Of a stretch of 7,281 bases of DNA, positions 1 to 5,314 are shown one piece after another. Under the pieces are notes generated by a model, which was not told where the DNA came from, did not search any database, and saw only the letters and a list, made by a program, of their open reading frames with translations. This DNA is from Gammaproteobacteria bacterium. Its GTDB lineage: Bacteria; Pseudomonadota; Gammaproteobacteria; Eutrophobiales; Eutrophobiaceae. The translations under genes and the position numbers were made by a program. The stretch's first letter is position 1, and the number at the start of each line of letters is the position of its first letter. The stretch covers positions 1-7,281 of the forward strand of contig JAAXHV010000479.1 of NCBI GenBank assembly GCA_012270695.1. The letters run 5' to 3'.

Positions 1-601
1 ATCCTTCGGGCAACGCTTCCAGTTTCACGCCGTTTTCCCGATAAAGAGCTTTGCCGGGACCGACAATCGGTATCATGTTGGCAAATGCACCGGCGCCGCC
101 CTGCAGCATGGCATAGGATTTTTCAAATCCCCGCGCCGCGGGACTGGTTTCCTGTGTCAGCCCCAGGTGCCACTTTCCCGTCATGTAAGTGTGGTAACCG
201 GCCTCCAGAAATAATTCCGAGAGGGCCGCGACCTGGAAGTTCAGGTAGCCTTCATAACCCGGGTTGCCCTTCTGGTTCGGCGCCAGGTCTTCGAACATAT
301 TGCCGAGCCCGGCATTATGGCTGTCGGTGCCGGAAAACAGCATCGCCCGGGTGGGCGAACAGTTCGGCGACACATGGAAGTTGGTCAGAAATACCCCTTC
401 CCCCGCCAGGGCATCGATATTGGGCGTCCTGATCTCGCTCCCGAACAGGCCGAGCTCATTAAATCCCACGTCATCCACAACGATGAGCAACACATTCGGC
501 TGGGAATCCACCACGTCGGAAGTATCAGAATCGGGACCAGAACAGGCCGCGATACAGCAGGCGAAGGTTATAATAATAGTGGAAAGGTGGGTGTATTTCA
601 T
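1..601 (-). CDS. PAS-type arylsulfatase, lipoprotein, N-terminal part (runs off left edge)
   Basis: Hydrolyses sulfate esters, probably on an aryl or sugar substrate, anchored in the cell envelope. Reading from the ATG at 601 gives 200 residues open to the left edge. Residues 1-20 form a lipoprotein signal peptide ending in the lipobox IAAC (Cys20), with Ser21 at +2, which favours the outer membrane. The sulfatase fold begins at Asn36-Val37 with the metal-binding pair Asp43-Asp44. The signature CSPTR at 81-85 carries the Cys that is converted to formylglycine, with the stabilising Arg85. The second signature YMTGKWHLG (139-147) supplies Lys143 and His145. The NPGYEGYLN stretch (113-121) resembles Pseudomonas AtsA. 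All N-terminal catalytic residues are present. The ribosome site is weak (AAAGG about 10 bases upstream). It diverges from the lipoprotein/RTX cluster. Maturation needs a formylglycine-generating enzyme or anaerobic maturase, not seen here. The exact substrate cannot be told from the N-terminus. Confidence 0.95.
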   Translation of the reverse strand, partial: MKYTHLSTIIITFACCIAACSGPDSDTSDVVDSQPNVLLIVVDDVGFNELGLFGSEIRTPNIDALAGEGVFLTNFHVSPNCSPTRAMLFSGTDSHNAGLGNMFEDLAPNQKGNPGYEGYLNFQVAALSELFLEAGYHTYMTGKWHLGLTQETSPAARGFEKSYAMLQGGAGAFANMIPIVGPGKALYRENGVKLEALPEG

Positions 602-725
602 GTGGGGGTGACCTTTATATACCGAGTATGTCAGGGAACCTCTGGTTAACCTCAAAGTTTCCTTGAGTATACCAATTCCCAACTTCACAATCCCGGCTTT
701 ACAACTGCAGAACCTGAATATCTGT

Positions 726-754
726 TTTATGATTCCAGAAGTCTGTGCTATTCT
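726..754 (+). promoter_or_regulatory. Candidate sigma-70 promoter with extended -10
   Basis: TGCTATTCT (746-754) fits an extended -10 element, with TG, one base, then TATTCT. A poor -35 (TTTATG, 726-731) lies 17 bases upstream. Transcription would start near 760-762, which is exactly where the first strand of the outer stem of the structured leader begins. That coincidence is the main support; the -35 match alone is weak. Confidence 0.35.
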
Positions 755-759
755 TTTTA

Positions 760-909
760 TATCACCGTTTAGCAGGCCCGGAAGTCGGGTCTCCTGCTCA
801 ATAAAATAGCCTGTACCCGACGCGGGGTAGCTCCCCGAGTTAGGCAAATAGGCAGGACGTCTCATAGTGTCTGCTAGGCGGTGATAAGGCCCGGCGCCAT
901 TTATGCCGG
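760..909 (+). ncRNA. Candidate structured 5' leader or small RNA, class not recognised
   Basis: The first 127 bases are closed by a perfect 8-bp stem (TATCACCG at 760-767 with CGGTGATA at 879-886). Inside are three hairpins. Arm A is AGCAGG (771-776) with CCTGCT (793-798), topped by CCCG/CGGG (777-780/786-789). Arm B is CGGGG (823-827) with CCCCG (833-837), possibly extended by GCCT/AGGC (809-812/842-845). Arm C is GCAG-G-AC (852-858) with GTCTGC (869-874). A fourth hairpin follows (CCGGC 891-895 with GCCGG 905-909). Two competing pairings exist: GTCGGGT (784-790) with ACCCGAC (815-821), which would make a pseudoknot with arm A, and GTGATA (881-886) with TATCAC (920-925), just before the ribosome site of the lipoprotein gene. 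This resembles a cis-acting switch, but I do not recognise a known riboswitch consensus. It could instead be a small RNA or an intergenic palindromic repeat. Confidence 0.4.
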
Positions 910-930
910 TCTCAATCAATATCACAACAA

Positions 931-937
931 AAGGCGG
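931..937 (+). promoter_or_regulatory. Ribosome binding site of the lipoprotein gene
   Basis: AAGGCGG lies 4 bases before the ATG at 942, with AAGG 7 bases away. It decides the start at 942 rather than the in-frame ATG at 903, because the protein from 942 begins directly with a lipoprotein signal peptide. Confidence 0.6.
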
Positions 938-941
938 CACT

Positions 942-1325
942 ATGATTAACTACCTTAACTTCTTGGTTGCGATGGTTCTTACGGTTGTACTGAGTTCTTG
1001 CGCAACACTTACCAATGATCCTAATCAAGAGATCCAATTCATAGGGATGAATTGCAGCGATCAAGCTGTCAACTGCACGATGTCCAACAAGCGCGGGACC
1101 TGGACCGTAGACCTGCCGGGCAGCGCAATGATACGCCGTTCAGACGATGCACTTCGGGTTGAATGTGCAGGCGAGGAAGGCAAGAGATACACAATGCGTG
1201 CTGAAAGTCGAATAGGAGCCAAAATCGTGGCAAGCGCGCTGTTTCTTGACTTAGGGATCGTAGATTCCATCACAGACAAACATCGTGAATACCCTGCACA
1301 AATCATGGTTGATTGCGGCGGCTGA
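942..1325 (+). CDS. Small cysteine-rich outer-membrane lipoprotein of unknown function
   Basis: The product has 127 residues. Residues 1-19 form a hydrophobic signal peptide ending in the lipobox LSSC, so the mature protein starts at lipidated Cys20; Ala21 at +2 suggests outer-membrane sorting. The mature part has four more cysteines (38, 45, 75, 125), enough for two disulfides. The general pattern (CAT after the lipobox, a Gln at 29, paired Cys around an Asn-x-x-Gly-x-Trp turn, an Arg-Ser before LRVEC, and a weakly hydrophobic stretch at 93-108 ending in an Asp-rich turn and a Tyr-Pro) resembles small lipoproteins usually annotated only as hypothetical. No enzymatic motif is visible. It is the first gene after the structured leader and its stop lies 11 bases before the start of the next gene, so the two are probably co-transcribed. 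The lipoprotein signal is firm; the function is unknown. Confidence 0.85.
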   Translation: MINYLNFLVAMVLTVVLSSCATLTNDPNQEIQFIGMNCSDQAVNCTMSNKRGTWTVDLPGSAMIRRSDDALRVECAGEEGKRYTMRAESRIGAKIVASALFLDLGIVDSITDKHREYPAQIMVDCGG

Positions 1326-1336
1326 CGGGAAGCAAC

Positions 1337-4300
1337 ATGGCGATTATTGAAGAAAATAATGGCGATGCAGGCATAGGTCCCGAAACGCAGTACACAATGT
1401 CTGTTGGCGATACTTTTAAGGGCAGGCTGGAAGCCTATGACGAAGACTGGGTCCGAATCGAACTGACAGCCGGGACGATATACCATATCCCAACCAGTCA
1501 TGTGTCAGCTAGCGTCGGGCTTTTCGATGCGCAAGGAAACTACATCGTACACGGTGTCAGCAGTCTTTCCTTCACCGCCCCGGTCAGCGGCACTTATTAC
1601 ATCAAGATAAGCGATCATGCCGTTCAGACTCAACATGATTATGAAATTCCGTTTTTCGAGAACACGCTGCCGATAGGCACTTATGACGAAATCGCTGACC
1701 ACCTGACAGGACCGTATGCTTTCAGTGTCGGACCTGAGGGTATGCTGACAGCTAACGTAACTGCCCTGACCGATGAGGGTCAACGATTGGCGCGCTGGGC
1801 TCTGGAAGCCTGGACTAATGTTACCGGGATTGAATTCCGGTTGGTTGATGACGATAACGCAGATATCACTTTTGATGATAGCAGTGGATATTCGTTCGCC
1901 ACTTCCATAGTAGAGGATGGAGTTATCGTTTCTTCCCACGTTAATGTTCCGGCAGACCGGCTCAGTAGATCCGAAACAGGTTTCGACTGGGCTTACTGGG
2001 CTTCTTTCCGTGACTATATGCGTGAGATCGGCGAAGCCCTCGGCCTTAATTCTATGGTACGTCCCATCAACCCGGCAGACAGGCTATTCCTGAACGATAC
2101 CTTCCAGATATCAGTGATGTCCAACTTTCAACAAAACTTTGACTCAACCTTTCTTTACGTCAGTCAAGCCGAACCCGTCACACCGATGATTGTGGATATC
2201 ATCGCGATCCAGAACCTGTATGGCAGACCCAGTGATATCCATGTTGGCGATACCGTTTATGGTTATCAATCCAACGTGGGTGGATACTTGGATGAATTTT
2301 TCATGCTATGGACAGACCTGGTTCGAATCCCGTTCTATCAGTTGCCGTTGTCCTTTACGTTGACACTTTATGATAACGGCGGCATTGACACCTTGGATTT
2401 ACGCACGGACACCAGCCCACAACGGGTCGACCTGCGCCCGGAAGGAATTTCTGACGTGTACGGCCTCATCGGTAACCTGGTTATCGCGCGGGATACCATA
2501 ATTGAGAACTACATTGCCGGATTTCGAAGCGATCATATTATCGGCAACGCGGCAGCAAATTGGCTGCAGGGCAGGGAAGGAGAGGACAAACTCTGGGGCA
2601 GTGAGGGGGATGATGCGCTGGATGGTGGCGCCGATGCAGACCGATTGGAGGGAGGTGCAGGCAGTGATATGTTCATATTTGCCCCCGGGCACGGCAATGA
2701 CGTGATTGTTGATTTTAATCCGGGTGTCGACAAGATTTATCTTGTAGATTTCACCCGTATTAACAGCGTAAATGATTTAACTATTGCACTGGATGTATCC
2801 GGTCTCATCATTGATTTATCGGCTCATGGTGGCGGGACGGTCACACTGGAAGGCTTCAGCGGTATGTTGACTGAGGCGGACTTGAGCCCACGCGAGATTA
2901 AAGGCACTGCCGACAGTGATGAACTGGCAGGTGGGCCAGGTAACGAGATATTGATAGGAAGTGCGGGCGCTGATCGCCTGGACGGTGGCGAGGGTACTGA
3001 TACGGTGTCCTACCATGAGTCTGCTGCGGGGGTGACGGTGACACTCAGGGACGGCAGCGGTCAAAATAGCCATGCTCAGGGCGACGTTCTGGTAGGCATC
3101 GAAAACCTGACAGGGTCCGATTACGATGATGTATTGGGCGGTGACAAGACAAGCAACCGGTTGGAGGGTGGTGCTGGTAGTGACGAGCTTTGGGGCGGCG
3201 GTGGGGATGATGTGTTGGAGGGAGGAGCCGGCACAGACAGGTTGATTGCCAGCGTGGGTGACGATCTCCTGGCTGGAGGCGCGGACAACGACCTGTTGGA
3301 AGGAGGCGTTGGCGCAGACGTTTTCGCTTTTGCTGTTGGTCATGGAGATGACACCATTATTGACTTCGAATTGGGTACTGACAGGATTGATCTTAAGGAT
3401 TTCAGGGATATCAGTACTATTGACGACTTGAGCATTACCAGGAGTGAGGCCGATACCATCATTGATTTATCGGCTCATGGTGGCGGAACGATCACGCTGG
3501 AAGGCTTCAGCGGCGTGTTGACTAAAGTGGATTTCTACTTGTTCGACGCGGGCGCAGGCAACGATGCCCCCACAGGCGAGCCAATTTATGAAGTGCTGAT
3601 TGGCGGGTTAATTGGACTGGGAACCAGTCCCAGCGCGGAGAGGCTGGAGGGAAGCCCCGGTAAGAACTTGGTGGTGTATTTTTCAGACGAGGCGGTGAGG
3701 GTGAACCTCAAAGACGGCACAGGCAGGGGAGGCTATGCCGAGGGTGACACGCTGGTGAATATTGAGCACGTCATTGGTTCAGACTACAACGATGTTTTGA
3801 TTGGAAGCGACGGTCACAATATGTTGATAGGCAGCGCGGGAGCTGACCTGCTGGATGGAGGCGCTGGTGAGGATGTGGTGGCCTATACTTTTTCGAAGGA
3901 GGCGGTGACGGTGGACCTGCAGGACGGCACGGCCAGGGGAGGCAATGCCGAGGGTGATACGTTGGTGAATATTGAGCACGTCATCGGCTCGTTCCACAGT
4001 GATGACTTGACTGGCAACGACGGTGATAACTTGTTGGAAGGTGGCCCCGGCGCTGACCGGTTGGACGGGGGTGCTGGTGAGGATGTGGCGGTGTACTGGG
4101 GTTCACAGCAAGCGGTGACGGTGAACCTCAAGGACGGCACGGGAAAGGGAGGCGATGCGGAGGGCGACACCCTGGTGGGTATCGAGGGCATCTTTGGTTC
4201 GTCCCACGACGATACATTGACGGGCAACGATGGAGCAAACTGGCTGGATGGCGAAATCGGTGACGACATACTGGAAGGCGGCCCTGGCTTTGACGTTTTT

Positions 4301-5254
4301 CACTTTAATCCCGGACATGGAAACGATGTCATTCTCGACTTTACTGATAATCAGGATCGGATTGACCTCACCCAATTTGGCCTGTCCGGTTTTCACAAAC
4401 TCACTTTATTACCTGACTCAGATAGCGTAACCATAGACCTGAGAGCATCGGATGGAGGAACGATCCTGCTTGAGGGTTTCGATATGGCTAACCTGGATGC
4501 GACGGACTTTTACTTTTGGGACAACGATGGAGGTAATGGGGATACCGACGAGGGTAGTGGAGATGCTCCGAGAACTGTAATTGAAGGCACCTCGGGTAAT
4601 GACAGACTGACGGGTGGGCCGGGCCACCAGGTGCTGACAGGAAGCCCTGGCCCCGACCGGCTGGACGGTGGTCCCGACACGGATACGGTGACCTATTATG
4701 AGTCGGATACGGGAGTGAGTGTGTTACTCAGGGACGGCAGTGGTCAAAATGGCCATGCTGAGGGCGACATCCTGGTCGACATTGAGAACATAGTAGGGTC
4801 TGATTACGATGATGTATTAGGGGGAGACAATGGCGCTAACCACATGGTTGGCGGTGACGGCAATGACGGACTTTGGGGTAGCGGTGGTGACGATATATTG
4901 GAAGGCCGCGCCGGCATTGATCGGTTGTACGCCAGCAGTGGAGATGACTATCTGGACGGTGGCTCAGGTAAAGATCGGCTGGAAGGCGGCGCCGGGGCGG
5001 ACCGGCTACGCGGTGGCGACGACGCTGATAGATTTATTTTTACTGCCGAACATGGAAACGACGTCATTCTCGACTTTGCCGATAATCAGGACCGGATTGA
5101 CCTCAGTTCTTTCGAGCTATCCGGCTTTGACCAACTCAAGGTATCGTCTGACGCAGAGGGCGTGACCATAGACCTGACCGCGTCAGGCGGAGGAACGATC
5201 CTGCTTGAGGGCTTTGACATTAACAACCTGGATGCGACGGACTTTCTGTTCTGA
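1337..5254 (+). CDS. Serralysin-like RTX protein with a degenerate zinc site (pseudoprotease)
   Basis: The product has 1305 residues and no Sec signal, as expected for type I secretion. Residues 22-105 form a PPC-like beta domain (FKG, DEDWVRIELTAG, GTYYI). Residues 110-300 follow the serralysin catalytic domain: the LARWALEAWTNVTGIEF helix, an ADITFDD strand, the zinc-site helix, a Met-turn, and PMIVDIIAIQNLYG. GDTVYGYQSN (304-313) and the IENYIAG region then lead into the RTX beta-roll, as in serralysin. The zinc motif is REIGEALGLNS (229-239) instead of HExxHxxGxxH, and the Met-turn SVMSN has Asn263 where serralysin has the ligand Tyr. Catalysis is therefore unlikely. From residue 401 on, calcium-binding GGxGxDxLx repeats fill the protein, interrupted by four C-terminal-type modules. 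It ends in NLDATDFLF, an acidic-then-hydrophobic tail typical of type I signals. Usual serralysins have about 470-500 residues, so the RTX part is greatly enlarged. ATG 1337 was chosen over TTG 1313 because it follows GGGAAG and does not overlap the lipoprotein gene. Export genes are not in the window. Confidence 0.9.
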   Translation: MAIIEENNGDAGIGPETQYTMSVGDTFKGRLEAYDEDWVRIELTAGTIYHIPTSHVSASVGLFDAQGNYIVHGVSSLSFTAPVSGTYYIKISDHAVQTQHDYEIPFFENTLPIGTYDEIADHLTGPYAFSVGPEGMLTANVTALTDEGQRLARWALEAWTNVTGIEFRLVDDDNADITFDDSSGYSFATSIVEDGVIVSSHVNVPADRLSRSETGFDWAYWASFRDYMREIGEALGLNSMVRPINPADRLFLNDTFQISVMSNFQQNFDSTFLYVSQAEPVTPMIVDIIAIQNLYGRPSDIHVGDTVYGYQSNVGGYLDEFFMLWTDLVRIPFYQLPLSFTLTLYDNGGIDTLDLRTDTSPQRVDLRPEGISDVYGLIGNLVIARDTIIENYIAGFRSDHIIGNAAANWLQGREGEDKLWGSEGDDALDGGADADRLEGGAGSDMFIFAPGHGNDVIVDFNPGVDKIYLVDFTRINSVNDLTIALDVSGLIIDLSAHGGGTVTLEGFSGMLTEADLSPREIKGTADSDELAGGPGNEILIGSAGADRLDGGEGTDTVSYHESAAGVTVTLRDGSGQNSHAQGDVLVGIENLTGSDYDDVLGGDKTSNRLEGGAGSDELWGGGGDDVLEGGAGTDRLIASVGDDLLAGGADNDLLEGGVGADVFAFAVGHGDDTIIDFELGTDRIDLKDFRDISTIDDLSITRSEADTIIDLSAHGGGTITLEGFSGVLTKVDFYLFDAGAGNDAPTGEPIYEVLIGGLIGLGTSPSAERLEGSPGKNLVVYFSDEAVRVNLKDGTGRGGYAEGDTLVNIEHVIGSDYNDVLIGSDGHNMLIGSAGADLLDGGAGEDVVAYTFSKEAVTVDLQDGTARGGNAEGDTLVNIEHVIGSFHSDDLTGNDGDNLLEGGPGADRLDGGAGEDVAVYWGSQQAVTVNLKDGTGKGGDAEGDTLVGIEGIFGSSHDDTLTGNDGANWLDGEIGDDILEGGPGFDVFHFNPGHGNDVILDFTDNQDRIDLTQFGLSGFHKLTLLPDSDSVTIDLRASDGGTILLEGFDMANLDATDFYFWDNDGGNGDTDEGSGDAPRTVIEGTSGNDRLTGGPGHQVLTGSPGPDRLDGGPDTDTVTYYESDTGVSVLLRDGSGQNGHAEGDILVDIENIVGSDYDDVLGGDNGANHMVGGDGNDGLWGSGGDDILEGRAGIDRLYASSGDDYLDGGSGKDRLEGGAGADRLRGGDDADRFIFTAEHGNDVILDFADNQDRIDLSSFELSGFDQLKVSSDAEGVTIDLTASGGGTILLEGFDINNLDATDFLF
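2021..2053 (+). other. Degenerate metzincin zinc-binding motif (REIGEALGLNS)
   Basis: These codons encode residues 229-239 and align without gaps to HEIGHALGLxH of serralysins. The three zinc-ligand histidines are Arg229, Glu233 and Ser239, while the catalytic-base position Glu230 and the glycines at 232 and 236 are kept. The reading frame is continuous and both flanks are conserved, so this is substitution and not a frameshift. Confidence 0.88.
2111..2125 (+). other. Met-turn with the zinc-ligand tyrosine replaced (SVMSN)
   Basis: Residues 259-263 match the serralysin Met-turn SxMSY. Met261 is kept, but position 263, where serralysins carry the tyrosine that contacts zinc, is Asn. Together with the changed histidines this removes every expected zinc ligand. 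Confidence 0.75.
2669..2892 (+). repeat. C-terminal-type module, copy 1 of 4
   Basis: The pattern is MFIFAPGHGNDVIVDFNPG...DKIYL...LIIDLSAHGG...LEGFSG. This is the unit that normally closes a serralysin/RTX beta-roll next to the type I secretion signal. Here it is internal. The other copies are at 3320-3546, 4295-4521 and 5030-5251. Confidence 0.8.
2806..2870 (+). repeat. Near-identical DNA repeat, copy a (partner at 3457-3521)
   Basis: These 65 bases match 3457-3521 with 5 differences, and the first 30 bases are identical. The unit encodes IIDLSAHGGGTxTLEGFSG. The identity is much higher than between the rest of modules 1 and 2, which points to recent duplication or gene conversion. Confidence 0.85.
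3320..3546 (+). repeat. C-terminal-type module, copy 2 of 4
   Basis: It encodes VFAFAVGHGDDTIIDFELG, then DRIDLKDF, IIDLSAHGGG and LEGFSG, ending in VDFYLF. The ending matches the DFxF-like end of the whole protein, so this could be a buried former C-terminus. Confidence 0.8.
3457..3521 (+). repeat. Near-identical DNA repeat, copy b (partner at 2806-2870)
   Basis: Second copy of the 65-base repeat, 651 bases downstream of the first. The distance is a multiple of three, so the reading frame is preserved. Confidence 0.85.
3671..4294 (+). repeat. Three tandem units of about 70 residues
   Basis: The units contain VRVNLKDGTGRGGYAEGD, VTVDLQDGTARGGNAEGD and VTVNLKDGTGKGGDAEGD, with matching bases at 3701, 3911 and 4121, an exact 210-base period. 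Each unit continues with TLVxIE..xGS, a short pair of RTX nonapeptides, and a Tyr-containing strand. One codon is gained between unit 1 and unit 2 near 3680/3885. The high DNA similarity suggests expansion by unequal crossing-over or slippage. Confidence 0.88.
4295..4521 (+). repeat. C-terminal-type module, copy 3 of 4
   Basis: It encodes VFHFNPGHGNDVILDFTDNQ, DRIDLTQF, VTIDLRASDGG, LEGFDMANLDATDFYFW. It is closest to copy 4, which lies 735 bases downstream: 56 bases from 4315 show only 4 differences, and ATDFYF parallels the terminal ATDFLF. Confidence 0.85.
4577..5251 (+). repeat. Large RTX block, copy 2 (paralogous to 2894-3546)
   Basis: It encodes EGTSGNDRLTGGPG, DTVTYYES, VSVLLRDGSGQNGHAEGD, the DDVLGGDNGAN turn, IDRLYASSGDD, then RTX repeats with one additional nonapeptide compared with the first copy, and the final C-terminal module. 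A linker rich in Gly, Asp and Glu (around 4520-4570) separates it from the preceding module. Confidence 0.8.
5030..5251 (+). other. Terminal module and putative type I secretion signal (copy 4 of 4)
   Basis: It encodes RFIFTAEHGNDVILDF, DRIDLSSF, VTIDLTASGGG, LEGFDINNLDATDFLF and then stop. The last residues, an Asp followed by Phe-Leu-Phe, match the acidic-plus-hydrophobic end of serralysin-type substrates. Being at the true C-terminus, this is the copy expected to be read by the ABC exporter. Confidence 0.7.
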
Positions 5255-5301
5255 AAAACTGCACAGGATCTACTGATACCAGCGTAAGGATGCCTCTTAA
5301 A

Positions 5302-5310
5302 GCGGAGGAA
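5302..5310 (+). promoter_or_regulatory. Strong ribosome binding site of the second RTX gene
   Basis: GCGGAGGAA contains GGAGG 6 bases before the ATG at 5315 and fixes that start. It is clearly stronger than the sites of the two preceding genes. The gap 5255-5314 shows no terminator-like hairpin with a T-run and no clear promoter, so read-through from the upstream gene is likely. Confidence 0.8.
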
Positions 5311-5314
5311 CGTT

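Larger units (their letters stand above)
602..941. other. Divergent intergenic region with no convincing protein gene
   Basis: This stretch of 340 bases lies between the divergent sulfatase and lipoprotein genes and must hold promoters for both. The left part (602-720) is plain AT-rich sequence. On the minus strand it contains TATA-like hexamers such as GGTATATAA close to the sulfatase start, but I see no well-spaced -35/-10 pair there. The right part (760-909) is rich in inverted repeats and is described separately. An in-frame ATG at 903 would extend the lipoprotein gene upstream, but it places 13 polar residues ahead of the signal peptide and is unlikely to be the start. Confidence 0.7.
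2894..3546 (+). repeat. Large RTX block, copy 1 (paralogous to 4577-5251)
   Basis: It reads KGTADSDELAGGPG, then a DTVSYHES strand, then the module TVTLRDGSGQ...AQGD...IENLTGSDYDDVLGGD, then nonapeptide repeats including the unusual TDRLIASVGDD, then a C-terminal-type module (copy 2). It aligns with 4577-5251 at a constant offset of 1683 bases until about 3290, after which the offset is 1710, a difference of one nonapeptide (27 bases). Confidence 0.8.

Noticed and set aside
85..649. Plus-strand open frames opposite the sulfatase
   Set aside because: They are antisense to a gene with clear catalytic motifs, overlap each other in three frames, and show no domain or ribosome site.
838..845. Integron attC core site (GTTAGGC)
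   Set aside because: No matching RYYYAAC partner lies at the expected distance, and the neighbouring genes are not cassette-like.
760..886. Miniature transposable element with 8-bp terminal inverted repeats
   Set aside because: No target-site duplication flanks the repeats, and the interior folds into several arms. It cannot be fully excluded without a copy-number search.
771..909. Rho-independent terminators at hairpin A or at the hairpin 891-909
   Set aside because: The stems are strong, but neither is followed by a run of T. They lie upstream of the lipoprotein gene and fit better as parts of a leader fold.
942..1325. Serralysin inhibitor of the Inh/AprI type
   Set aside because: Position next to a serralysin-like gene is suggestive, but the protein is a lipoprotein with four further cysteines and lacks the recognisable inhibitor pattern. 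The neighbour also appears to have no active site to inhibit.
1313..1336. TTG at 1313 as start of the large RTX gene
   Set aside because: It would overlap the lipoprotein gene and add eight residues without any conserved feature. ATG 1337 has a better ribosome site.
2816..4627. Long minus-strand open frames under the RTX gene, rich in Ser, Pro and Thr
   Set aside because: They are mirror images of Gly/Asp-repeat codons on the plus strand, and their repetitiveness simply follows the RTX repeats.
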